NCBI GenBank assembly: GCA_036023115.1
Contig: JAYKKT010000041.1
Location: forward strand, 6,622,501-6,686,500
Direction of reading: 5' to 3'
DNA: 64,000 bases
Source of the DNA: Brasenia schreberi
Lineage: Eukaryota > Streptophyta > Magnoliopsida > Nymphaeales > Cabombaceae
Shown: piece after piece, positions 11,354 to 21,239 of the stretch
Numbering within the stretch: position 1 is the first letter of the stretch
Layout: each line of letters opens with the position of its first letter
The notes under the pieces: generated by a model
Told to the model about the DNA's origin: nothing
Seen by the model: only the letters and a program-made list of their open reading frames with translations
Databases searched by the model: none
Program-made: the position numbers and the translations under genes

Positions 11354-11358
11354 AGGGG
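11354..11358. repeat. Target site duplication AGGGG (right)
   Basis: AGGGG directly after TTTACA. It pairs with 8665-8669. Confidence 0.85.
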
Positions 11359-11440
11359 ATATGAGGATGATCCCCACGCCTGCCCCTTATTGATTCTTTG
11401 TCCCATCAAAGTTCATCTTCCATTCTTGATCTTCATTAGA
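11359..11440 (-). pseudogene. Second RNase H, N-terminal part
   Basis: The minus strand encodes WKMNFDGTKNQ, a stop, then GAGVGIILI, the opening strand of an RNase H fold with its first catalytic Asp. It continues into 8664 once the solo LTR and one copy of AGGGG are ignored. The TAA stop at about 11395 sits where the family has an amide or basic residue. Confidence 0.8.
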
Positions 11441-11986
11441 ACAATTTGATAAAACATGGTTTTGAAATTTATTTACAAAGATGCCTTCATCGGGCATTTC
11501 ATCAAGTATGGAATACGTATCTTCAAGAGGCAATTCGGCCACATGATCGACTAGGGCTTGTCCCTTAATGGAGTTTTAATGATGAAATTTTAAATCATAC
11601 TCCATTAAGAGGAGCTGCCATTTACCTAGCCTACCTGTTAGGATAGGTTTTTAAAACAAGTGCTTGATTGGATCAAGTTTAGACACTATCCAAATTTCAT
11701 GATCTAGGAAATAATCTCTAAACTTTTGGCAAGCCCACACCAAGGCCACGCACATTTTCTCCATGGCTTAATAATTTCTTTTATATGCCAATAGAGTTTT
11801 CGAAATATAGTAAATAGCATATTCCTTAAGACTATGATGCTCATATTGAGCAAGTAAAGCACCCAATGCATTCGCATGAATGGAAATATAAAGCAATAAA
11901 TATTTTCCTTGCTTTGGAGGTTTTAAAATCGGAGGATTTACCAAATAAGTTTTCAATCTTTCAAAAACTTTTTGGCAATAGGAATC
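11441..11986 (-). pseudogene. First RNase H of the Tat element
   Basis: The minus strand encodes PPKQGKYLLLYISIHANALG, ALLAQYEHH, AIYYISKTL, AMEKMCVALVWACQKFRDYF, IVSKLDPIKHLF, ILTGRLGKWQLLLMEYDLKF and GQALVDHVAELP. This is the standard gypsy-type RNase H plus the tether that leads into the second RNase H. Several stops break it: after KRNY near 11768, after HLF near 11653, and after FHH. It would degrade the RNA strand of the RNA-DNA hybrid. Confidence 0.85.
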
Positions 11987-12860
11987 TCAATCAAATTTAA
12001 CCCCTTTTTTCAAAAGCCTATTGAAAGGTTCGCATCTTGTTGCTAGATTGGAGATAAATCTCCTAATTGCTTGGAGTCGACCTTGAAGGCTTCGGATTTG
12101 GGTCAAGTTGGAGGGTGGAGGCATGTCTTTGATGGCTTGACACTTAAAGGGGTCGACCTCTATGCCCCTTTGGCTTACCATGAACCCTAAGAGTTTTCCC
12201 GATTCCACTCTAAAAACATATTTTTGAGGATTTAGCTTTACTTTATAAAGCCTAAGTCTTTCGAAAACTTTTTTGCAAAGATTGTATGTGTGTGCATCGG
12301 GTTTTTTATTTTACCAAAAGATCATCCACATATACTTCCAAGAGCTCATGGATTTGATCATGAAAAATTGTAGTCATAGCTCTTTGGTATGTGGAACCGG
12401 CATTTTTCAAACCAAATGGCATAATTGTGTAGCAGTATGTGCCCCAAGGTGTAGTAAAAGTCATTTTTGCCTGATCTTTTGGTGCTAACTTGATTTGGTT
12501 GTAACCTGAATAACCATCCATTTCATGATTTATAGTGCTATCCACTATCAAATCAATGTTTGGAAGAGGAAAATTATCTTTTGGAGTGGCTTTGTTCAAA
12601 TTTCTAAAATCAATGCAAATTCGAATTTTCCCATTAGATTTTTGAACTACAACAATATTTGAAAGCCATTCGAAATAAGCAATGGGTTTTATAAATCCAG
12701 CTTTTAAAAGATCTTCTAAACCCTCTTTTACTTGGGAGTGAACCTCGGGATGGATTTTCCTAAGCTTTTATTTCACGGGTTTTGCATTGGGTTCTAAGGG
12801 GAGATGATGTTCTATGATTCTAGGATCTAGACTCGGCATGTCTTCATAGGTCCATGCAAA
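11987..12860 (-). pseudogene. Ty3-gypsy reverse transcriptase
   Basis: The minus strand encodes in order MPSLDPRIIEHHLPLEPNAK, a stop, HPEVHSQVKEGLEDLLKAGF, RICIDFRNLNKATPKDNFPL, MDGYSGYNQIKLA, PFGLKNAGSTYQRAM and YVDDLLVK. The thumb and connection follow with GFMVSQRGIEVDPFKCQAI and LQGRLQAIRRFISNLA. The catalytic YVDD is preserved. There is a stop after NAKPVK, and a stop plus a frame change after YVDDLLVK (12210-12306), so the enzyme is dead. Domain order and sequence place it in the Tat/Ogre side of the non-chromoviral Ty3-gypsy elements. Confidence 0.92.
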
Positions 12861-13556
12861 TACATCCACATATGGATTCAAAAATATAATGAATGATGCT
12901 CTTTCATGCTCATGCAAACAAGCACCTATTTTGACAAACTTTGGGTTAGACTCACTCTCTAGATTGATCTCTAGAAATCCCCTCCTACGGAATTTGAAGG
13001 TTTCTCCAAGTCAAGGATTTTATGGAACTTGGGAAGCTAGGAGGCTTGATCTTCCTCATGGATGAGGGGATCTTCCTCCTTGCTTTGATCACTCTCAAGT
13101 GCTTTAATTTTTAGGGAAGTATCATGCAAGAGAGTGGGGTTGTGCACAATTTGGACAATTTTGGTTTGGATATACACATGAATTTTGAAGAACTCGAAAA
13201 TGGGATTTGTACATGGCCAAGATTTTTGGAGTTTTCCAATTTTTTGATTTTTTTGTCTTTTTCAAAACACAAACTAGAAGAATAAATGTAAAAGACTTTC
13301 TTTTTCAAATTTTCAGATTTTTCAATTTTTTTGGCCTTTTCCAAACAAAGACTAGGAGAATGAACACAAACAACTTTCTTTTTGTTTCAAATGTTTTTGG
13401 ATTTTGAAAGTTTTTCAAATTTTTTTGGTTTTTCCAAATATATAATTTTTTTGGATTTTTTCAAAAGAGGGGTCTTCCATCAAACCTACAAAGAAAACAC
13501 CATGAATTAGACTCTAAACAGGAGGTCTAAGCCATAAGTTTCAATGTTAGTGGGTT
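12861..13556 (-). pseudogene. Linker between G-patch and reverse transcriptase
   Basis: The minus strand encodes the usual segment before the polymerase, with CLHEHERASF and NPYVDVFAWTYED-like words in shifting frames. Further upstream is a lysine-rich low-complexity stretch (plus-strand TTTTTT/GGATTTT runs at 13210-13470). The plus-strand ORF at 13207-13407 is a shadow of this low complexity. Confidence 0.6.
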
Positions 13557-14021
13557 CTAGGGCACCCTTGACCAAGTTGTCTTAGGTGGTGGTTCAAGGG
13601 GTATGGATGGGGTGTAGCCCAATCCATGTTGACCTGGGTTAGGCAAGGGTATGATGGGTTCTAACCTACCTTGGCTTTTGGGTCCTAGACCTTGATATGG
13701 TCTATATCCCATGGTCAACATCATATTACAAGGCTTCTTGATTTTGGAAAAAATTTTGTAAAGAGAGTGGCCTTGGAATAAGGTGTCATTCATATCATGG
13801 TCATATACACGATTTGGTTTAGGTAGGAGTTGGGAAGTTTGGGTAGGAGATGGCTTGGGCTTCCCTAGAAGATCGACGACTCTAGGAGAGGATGACTCCA
13901 CACATTTGGGGGTTCCTAGGTGATGGACGACTCTATGGGGAGGGTCTCCTAGGGGGTGGTCGACTTGAGGTGGGTGAGGCGTTTCCATAGCCTCCTTACT
14001 TATGGATGACTTGATAGACAA
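13557..14021 (-). pseudogene. Tat polyprotein segment with G-patch-like motif
   Basis: An open 154-codon stretch on the minus strand. It is proline-rich at its start (HPPQVDHPLGDPPHRVVHHL) and then has MLTMGYRPYQGLGPKSQGRL followed by EPIIPLPNPGQHGLGYTP. The spaced glycines and aromatic residues (MGY-x5-GLG-x-xxQG) fit a G-patch, a short glycine-rich RNA-binding motif found next to proteases of some retroelements. It lies between protease and reverse transcriptase. Its role in plant elements is not established; nucleic-acid binding is an inference. Confidence 0.7.
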
Positions 14022-14322
14022 GGGAAGTTTCGAATTCCCTTAAGGTGAGGGTGGTCTTCCCCAAGGACTATCACCACTTGGTTATCCCATGAGATTTTTA
14101 AACACTTGTGAAAGGTTGAAGAAACAACTTAGAGACTATGAATCCAAGGCCTTCCTAGCAACAGGTTATAATAGGGGTTTATGTCTAAGACATGAAACAA
14201 TCCCGTATGTTGGATGTTCTCTACCTCCATGGGCAACTCGATGGCTCTTAATGGATGGGATGAATTGCCATCGTATCCAATGATAACAATGTGGCTTGGT
14301 TATAGCCTAGATATGGAGACTC

Positions 14323-14747
14323 CTATTTGAAAGGCCACGGAAGAATGATTAGACCTCCTCCCCCATCAACCAAGTACTTGTTTAGAGTGTGGTGATTCAA
14401 TACCACCTCTATATGCAAGACTTGGTTATGGGCTATATTTGGTCTTTCTAATTCATCCTCGATAAACACGATGGGGGCCTTGGTACAGATTGGGGACACG
14501 AAGAAGGATAGGGACCCGGGAGTTATGGATGGGTTAACCTTGACTCTTGCTAGGATTCCCTCTAAGACTTGTTTATGTTTAGGTGAGGGTTGTATCAACT
14601 CTAAGATAGACATGTTTATGGGAAGTTTTGAAAGATGCAATTCCAAATCGTATGGGGTTAACACAACACCTTTACCTTTGTCTATGTTATGAGATGCATT
14701 AGAGATGCATGCTTTTGAAGGGTCGGGCAAAACGATCACTTCCTTGC
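14323..14747 (-). pseudogene. Aspartic protease region of the Tat element
   Basis: A 138-codon minus-strand ORF. The end carries RPNIAHNQVLHIEVVLNHHT, then LNKYLVDGGGGLIILPW, which matches the retroelement protease core. The active-site D-(T/S)-G is altered to D-G-G, which may mean loss of activity. The earlier part (KGKGVVLTPYDLELHLSKLP) is the upstream polyprotein. The frame is open up to the LTR edge at 14748. No gag is found upstream. Confidence 0.8.
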
Positions 14748-16100
14748 TGTAGATGTGAATTTTTATTTTAAAATCTTTTAGGATTTGAAATTAAACCCTC
14801 GAACTACGTCGTGTGTGCAAGCGTGCCAATTAGTTTACTTAAACTAACAAAGTTTGGTTTTCTGACTTTTGTAGGGGATTGTGGACAAGTGAGATCTTTT
14901 CGACGTAGGCCTTCCTGAACCGGTGCTCAAGGGTCAGCCTAGACGCTTGAAAAATGTTTGAAATCCATTAAATTCGAAAAAGTAAAAACCTGATTTTACA
15001 AGTTTCAGAATTCGTGACTAAGTTCCTGATTTTTGAAAATTTCAGATTCTGAAAGTTGCAGAAACTGTTCTGTTTTAGAGACCTGTTCTCAGATTTTTCT
15101 AAAATACTTCTGGGTCTGCACAAATTCTGAAAATTATACAGAAAACAATATATACATTGCAGAGTTAGGATATATTTTTATTTTTTATTTTTACTTTGTA
15201 AATCCTGAGAATTAAATCCATAATCAATGACTGTTCAGAAACTCAGAACAGTTTTGTATTTGTGACTCAAAGGTTTAGAAAAGTAGTGATATCTTTATAG
15301 CAAGACATCCAATTTCAACAAAATTTGTTTTGTTGGAAAGCCCCGGATGTTTAGAAAATTAATTTTCATGCAATTCCACTCAGTATTTACAGAGATATAG
15401 ATAAAAGAACAGGGGTCTATTTCTGAATGTTCTGTTTTTGTAAAACAGAATCTGATTTTTGCCAATGTTCACGGATTTAATTGGCTAAGCAAACGATCAC
15501 ATAAAATCTTCAAAATTTGTTCTAATCATCTCTGAATTTGTAGATTTGTTGTAAAAAAAAATCAACTTGATTAGAACAACTATTCATTCAAAACAAATCC
15601 ATGTTCAGGTGTGTGCGATCATACAATTTCAGAAGTTCAAAATTGCAGAAAAATTTAAAGCGTTGTCTTGATTGTTTGGAACGATCTTCAACCTGTAACC
15701 AATCCTAAAATTCATGCAGATCATAAAGGTCTATTGTTTTTATCCTATTCATGAAGATTAAAGGATAAATATTCATGTTTTGTATCGACATGGGTCATGA
15801 ACACGATCCTTAGTTCAGTCTTCATGCAAATTTTCTGCAAAACCTACAAGTTTTGAGTTTTTCATTGATCATATCCATACAACAATTGATTCAAACCTGT
15901 GGAATCAAAGAGGAAGATGATGTGGAGCTTCTAACATGACCGAGAAACCTCCATGAGCAGACGACGGACGGCGGAGCAAGGCGAACCTATTTTTCTTCTC
16001 CTCCTCCTTTCTTCTCCCTCTCTCTTTCCTACGTTTTCTACTATTCACGGTTTGGTTTTTGGCAGTGGCTAGTTGATGGTGACTGCAGCACCTCAAAGGG

Positions 16101-16113
16101 CCTTTTTATAGGC
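16101..16113 (-). promoter_or_regulatory. LTR TATA box
   Basis: The minus strand reads GCCTATAAAAAGGCCC, equivalent to the boxes at 3799 and 5243. Confidence 0.5.
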
Positions 16114-16339
16114 TCACGAGTACCTATCTGCTGTGGATTTGGATAAGCCTAATATTGATTCTAATAAGCTTGATCCTCCACTTGATCTTATCCGAGTTTG
16201 ATAAGCTTGATCTTGATCTGGCTTTGATAAGTTTTATCCTTTATCTTGATCTCATCTGAGTTGGATGAGCTTGATATTGATTGGCAAGTGGAGCTACCTC
16301 ATCCGTGTTCATCCACTTGATTTTTCCTGAATATGGAGC

Positions 16340-16344
16340 AGCGC
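16340..16344. repeat. Target site duplication AGCGC (left)
   Basis: AGCGC immediately before TGTAAACACCCC. It is identical to 19507-19511. Confidence 0.88.
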
Positions 16345-16989
16345 TGTAAACACCCCAAATTTTCATAATTCTCGAAAACATACCTGGTTTTAAAATCCCC
16401 GTTTTAAGACCAAATTTTGAGTTTTCGAAAAACCAAGAGGGTTAAAAACTTCAGATTTTATATAAAACCCCATTTTGATATAAAATATATTATACTTGGG
16501 CCAAGTCCCAATTTTGTAAAGAGTTGAGTCCAACAGGCACAACCTGATCAAAAGCAGCCACAGAAAGGAGTGAAAAAGCCCAGAAAGCCTCCTAGCCTGA
16601 TAAAAGCGGATCAAAAAGGCAAAGGAGAGCTCGGACACGAAGCATACTTAAAGCCTGGCATATCAACTCTCATGTCTAAAGCATCCCTAGATTCTCAGAC
16701 ATCCAAGCCCCAGATATCAAAAATTTGTTCGAAATGAACTCCTGAAGGTGAGAAGAAGAGCGGACGACAATGTTGGCAAAGACCCAACGCAAGACAGAGT
16801 ACTGATGAAGTCAGGCCTCGCATAAACCGTCTGTTTCAAAACACCATGAAGGAATCAAAAAATCAGATTTGGGTCGAATTTGGACCATATATATCTAGAT
16901 CCAAACCCAACATGTATTTGGATTTGGATTAGGATTTGGCTCCAAAGATCCAAATCCAATATCTATATCCAGGGCCCACATCACCTTCT

Positions 16990-17001
16990 CATAAATAGAG
17001 G
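16990..17001 (+). promoter_or_regulatory. LTR TATA box
   Basis: CATAAATAGAGGTGAGGGG. The string ATAAATAGAGGTGAGGGG recurs at 30930 in the other plus-strand LTR. Confidence 0.6.
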
Positions 17002-17219
17002 TGAGGGGCCCACAAATATTTCACGTGAAAAGCCTTGGAAGGCTTGGGTAGAAAGAGAAAGGGGGGATAAAGTATGAGTGAGAAAGATGGTAGGCTTGAC
17101 TTTTTGGTCAAGAGTGGGTTAGCCTTGTGGGTTTAACCTAGAGTGTGGGTTTAAGCTTGTATGCACCTACACTTGACCTAGGGCTGCACCAACTTGGATA
17201 TGGCTGCAACTAAAGTGGT

Positions 17220-18180
17220 CGACCGGCTCCAAGAAGTGGGTTACTAAACCTAGCCTTGAGTTAGCCTACCTCACCCAGCCACCTTTCCTAAACCTAACCC
17301 AAACCTAGCCTTTCTCACCCAAAACCAAGCCAACCTCACCTAGTCAACCTCACCTAGCTAGACCAACTAGACCCTAACCAACTAGCCCTAAACCAACCAT
17401 AGTTAACCTAACTAGGTCTCTAACCAACCAAACCCAGCCCACCTAACCAAACTACCCCAAAACCACTAACCTAGCCCACAACATTCCCTAAAACCTAAAC
17501 TAGTTTTAGCCCCCATGCTAAAATATCTAGCCCACCTTAAATCCCAGCCCACCTAAAATATCTAGCCCACTTTCACTCCCAGCCACTCATCCCCCCAAGC
17601 CGACCTATCTCCTCTTCATTCCACATTGGCCAGCTCCTGGATTCCACATTCGCCACCCCCTTGATCCAAGAGTCGGCCAACACTCCATCCATCTCCTCCA
17701 TCTTCACATTCAGCCAGCACTCCACCAGCTCCACCCCATCTCATCCATCCGGCTCCCATTCATCCACCATCTCCCCTCCATCTCTCGCCACCATCAGCAC
17801 CCTTCCCTCCATCACCACCCGGCTGCACCAGCACCAACATCTATCTCCCATCTCCCCCAGCCGAACACTACCTGCCACCTCTTCTTCACCATAAGGTCAG
17901 TCCCATCTATCGCCATCCCTCTCTCCCCTTCTTCACCCATTCGGCTAGGACACCACCACCTGCTCCACCATCAACATCCTCCATTCCACCACCCGGCTAC
18001 CCCAACATCAACACCTGCCCACCTGCCACCCACACCTCCATCTTCCATCTCCCATCTCTCCCAGCTGGACACAAGCTGCCACCACCTGCCACCCCTAGTC
18101 GGCCAATTCCCAGCACCTAACCTACCTTCCCTTGGCTCCCATAAACCAGCCGTCCAGCCCCTACCTGTCCCTAAAGCACT
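17220..18180. repeat. Low-complexity CCTAACC / CCACC-rich tract
   Basis: 17220-17560 is built from words such as CCTAACC, AACCAAC and TAGCCCACCT. 17580-18180 is almost free of G and rich in CCACC, CTCCATC and CAGCC. It is part of the solo LTR. It gives rise to spurious overlapping ORFs on both strands. Confidence 0.7.
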
Positions 18181-18543
18181 CAAATCCCACCCTTTTCTCA
18201 AACTACCTAAGGAGCTCCTCTTGGTTGCCCAAGGCGACTCACGAGGCCAAATTCCAACAAGTTGAAGATGGACCGGTTACATGTAAGTGCCTTAACTTGG
18301 TCTATTATATGAACTTGCTTATGTTTAATTAAATTTTGATACGAGGTTGTAATAATGGAGCGTTGTCTCCTGCCGATTGTAATAATGCGGTTTGACACAC
18401 TAACACACATGTGCACTTGAGTCTTTCTGCTCTTAGTTGCACACCCTTTTGGCACACACACGGGCCTTGACAGCCCCTAAGATATAGTTATATTTATATA
18501 CATTCGGTTGCGTGGGTTTTTCCATTACAAGTCGTGGGTGTTG

Positions 18544-18764
18544 TCTTTCAATTCCACACTCACACACATTGAGCTTTCGCTCTTATTCCCAAGACCCTAG
18601 TAAGGGCCATATTGCAATTTTATTTGGGTGTTTCATTCAAGTTGTGTGCATGGTCTTTCAATTCCACACTCACACACATTGAGCTTTCGCTCTTACTCCC
18701 AAGACCCTAATAAGGGCCATATTGCAATTCTATTTGGGTTTTACATTACAAGTCGTGTGAGTTG
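18544..18764 (+). repeat. 110-bp tandem repeat, two tight copies plus diverged ones
   Basis: The unit TCTTTCAATTCCACACTCAC ... CATTGAGCTTTCGCTCTTA ... AAGGGCCATATTGCAATT starts at 18544 and 18654. A third, diverged start lies at about 18765. Looser relatives continue to 18990, and similar units fill 31900-32700 in the LTR at 30.2 kb. Confidence 0.8.
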
Positions 18765-19506
18765 TCTTTACATATATACACAACACCCATGCACACGTTG
18801 GCGACCTTCGGGCCCATATATATTATAAGTATTTCCCTTCCGCTATGTCTTTAAGATTTGGGTTTTAAGGTTCAGCTGTGTGAGTAGTCTTTCCATATAT
18901 ACACGGCATACACTTACACAATTGAGCCTTTCCACTCTTAAGATATAGCCATATTTCTCTTTTGCAATTTACATTACGCAATTTCCCTTAAGTTATATCT
19001 TTTAAATTTGGGTTTTAAGGTTCCGTTGTGTGAGTTTGCATTGCATATTCGCCATACCACGAGATAGGGCGCATACTTGCATCAAAGCAACCTCGAACCA
19101 CCCGTACAAACTCGCCAAAGACTTAGGCACTTGATGCACACATCTCACGCCTAAGCACATAAAATTGAAAGACTTAGGGTTGTCCAACCCTTATAAAATC
19201 TAAATCGCCCAAGTGCATGTTTTTCAAAAGGTTTTAAAACGCTTCTTCATTCAAAATATATTTTGAGTTAAACTTGTTTCAAAACGAATTCTCTAAGCAT
19301 ACAGACTGACCCTTACGCATTGGTGCAAGAAGGTCTGCGACGAAAAGATCCCGCTTGCCTACAATTGCCTTCAAAAAGTCATATTATTTCAAAACATACT
19401 TTGCTAGTTAAAGTAAACTAGCTAGCACGCCCATAAAGCGAAGTAGATTGCGAAAAGGTTCACTTCAGGCCTAAGAACCTGTAAGTGAAAATTTTCCGTG
19501 TCTACA

Positions 19507-19511
19507 AGCGC
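19507..19511. repeat. Target site duplication AGCGC (right)
   Basis: AGCGC immediately after TCTACA. It pairs with 16340-16344. Confidence 0.88.
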
Positions 19512-20580
19512 TTCCCATGGCTATGTGTTGATCAGTTTCTTCTAGAGTAAGAGACTCCATGTTGTCCGCAATGGGATCATATGGCCTACCTTGAGACCCC
19601 ATTACTTGATCAGGTTGCATTGATGGAACCGTTACAGAATACAAAGGTGATTGCGAAGGTGCCAAAGCGGCAGCAGCAGTAGTAGCTTTCCTTAGGAAGC
19701 TTTCACGATCAACATTATCATTCTTGTGATTGCCTTCATGGATTACAGATGTCACTTTCTGTTCCATAATCTGACTACAGTTGGTTGCAAAGTTGACATC
19801 AGAAGCCTGCTCTAATCAACCAGCTTCACTTACAAAGCTGCCACCAATACAGGTGCCATGCATGTCATGACCTTCATCGCTTGGTCTGTGATGCTTCATG
19901 AACGCCTTGTGTCCTACGTTTGTTCTCATCCCTCTCGGCGAGAAGATGCTAAGGCAACTTAGTTGTTTTTCCTTATGGATATTTGGCTCATGCATGTGAA
20001 AAGCTTCAAATGTGAGTGGATCAATGTAGCCTTCTGCGATGCCAATGGCAATTGAAGCATTGATCATTGGGCCAAGAAGTTCAACATTTCCATCAAGTAA
20101 TTCAAGAAGCTCCTATGGCACTTGGTTCATTGGTCTGAGCACTTTTCCATGAGAATCATAGATTGTGGCATGCTGGAAAACTGCAATTGCTTCTTTGAAG
20201 GCTTTGACATAACCTTCTGGCACCTGTTCACCTTTCTGAAACTTGAGCACAGATAGCACCCTATCTAGATTCTTGTACTTGGAAATTAGGGAATGAGCAC
20301 GCTTGATACCAATTCCACTAACTGAAGGAAGAAAGTCACATCCAGCAAACACACACATACCTATGGAAGAGTTCTTGACTGAAGTTTCTAAACGACAATC
20401 CCTCAATGCAGGACTTAAACACATCATCCATCAATATCTCTTCACCTTCACATATTGGCTCATTTCCATCCAAGCTAGAAGTTGTATCAATGGGCACATG
20501 AATAACGTCTTGATCCCCATCAGTAATATAAACTTCTGCATTTATATATGAAGTAGTGTGCTGCACATTTTTTAGCAATT
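19512..20580 (-). pseudogene. EXO1: EXO1-like 5'-3' exonuclease pseudogene fragment
   Basis: The minus strand encodes SFRNFSQELFHR, then after a one-base frame change MCVFAGCDFLPSVSGIGIKR and AHSLISKYKNLDRVLSVLKF. Next come AFKEAIAVFQHATIYDSHGK, a TAG stop in the middle of VP-ELLELLDGN, and ELLGPMINASIAIGIAEGYI with DPLTFEAF. This is the C-terminal half of the XPG/FEN1-family nuclease fold. It includes the helix-hairpin-helix GIGIKRAH and the AIAEG...DP..FEAF region typical of plant exonuclease 1-like proteins. A less conserved tail follows after another stop at about 19817. The N-terminal catalytic acidic residues are absent. No introns interrupt about 900 bp, which suggests a retrocopy. The 3' side ends at the LTR/target junction. 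Confidence 0.8.
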
Positions 20581-21239
20581 GCTCTTATTGAGGCATGAAC
20601 CATTAATGAATGACTACTTTAAGGGCACAGACAATCCCACATGATGATCTCAACTGAACCTGTTAAGGTTATACTTATGAGAGTACTTAAGGAAACCTCA
20701 TGTTCCCTGCATACTAACTGTGAAAGTGGTTATGCAAATCCATGTTACATGACTACTTACTATGAAAGTGTTCAAGTAACCTATGTTACGTTTTTGAAAA
20801 CCAACTTTCATGCTCGCTGGATTTCCTCCATGAGTGTTGGAACATTAACATTATTTTCAACACCAAAGTAACGTAACAACAACAGGTCATAATGCAAAAT
20901 GGATACCGATCAATATATCGATTGCATGTCTCTAACAACCAAACATAACATGGACATGTTACCAAATGCGTTCGATACCAAACCTTTCTCTTCGGAAGCC
21001 ATTGTTCTTGCTTCATGCTGCTAGGACTTCTTTGGTCCTTTCTGCTTGGTAGTCAAAGGATTAGAAGCATTCATAATGTACTCCACCTTGATTGTTCGGT
21101 TCGCCAACTGGACAAGAATGAGGCAGAAATGTCCTCTCTGTCTCTTCTTGATTTTCGATTGTAAACAGTTCCTCGTCAAACCTCCTTCTTGGAAGAGAGG
21201 AGTGCTTCAATTGCCTCTTTGGCCTTCTATTGGAGATTT
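20581..21239. other. No clear gene
   Basis: No conserved coding segment recognised. The right half (about 20990-21239) may still belong to the minus-strand gag remnant. Confidence 0.35.

Larger units (their letters stand above)
14748..16344 (-). mobile_element. LTR of the same superfamily, right part lost
   Basis: Starts TGTAGATGTGAATTTT exactly next to the protease ORF and contains the conserved series CGTGCCAATTAGTTTAC, GATCTTTTCGACGTAGG and CCGGTGCTCAAGGGTCAGCC. These are the minus-orientation counterparts of 2420-2590 and 8740-8860. A minus-strand TATA box lies at 16101. It is clearly diverged from the LTR at 2384, so it is not its recent partner. The U3 end TGTAAACA is not found before 16340, so the right side is truncated or has been replaced. 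A GATCAAGCTTGAT-rich stretch fills 16135-16300. Confidence 0.65.
16345..19506 (+). mobile_element. Complete 3.16-kb solo LTR, plus orientation
   Basis: Begins TGTAAACACCCC, ends CGTGTCTACA and is flanked by AGCGC on both sides. Short ATCCAAATCC-type repeats in U3 (16880-16980) precede a TATA box (CATAAATAGAG at about 16990). There follows a long C/A-rich stretch (17220-18180) and tandem repeats (18544-18764). The 3' end carries the family series AAAAGATCCCGCTTGCC...CTAGTTAAAGTAAACTAGC. No pol or gag is present. The ORFs at 17661-18332 are low-complexity proline/serine shadows. Confidence 0.92.

Noticed and set aside
16114..16344. Continuation of the EXO1 reading frame to the left of the solo LTR
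   Set aside because: The frame stays open for a short distance (about 35 codons) but becomes a GATCAAG repeat typical of the LTR U3 region, so the nuclease similarity stops at the junction.
17661..18201. Serine/proline-rich ORF and antisense ORF
   Set aside because: G-poor CCACC/CTCCATC low-complexity inside a solo LTR.
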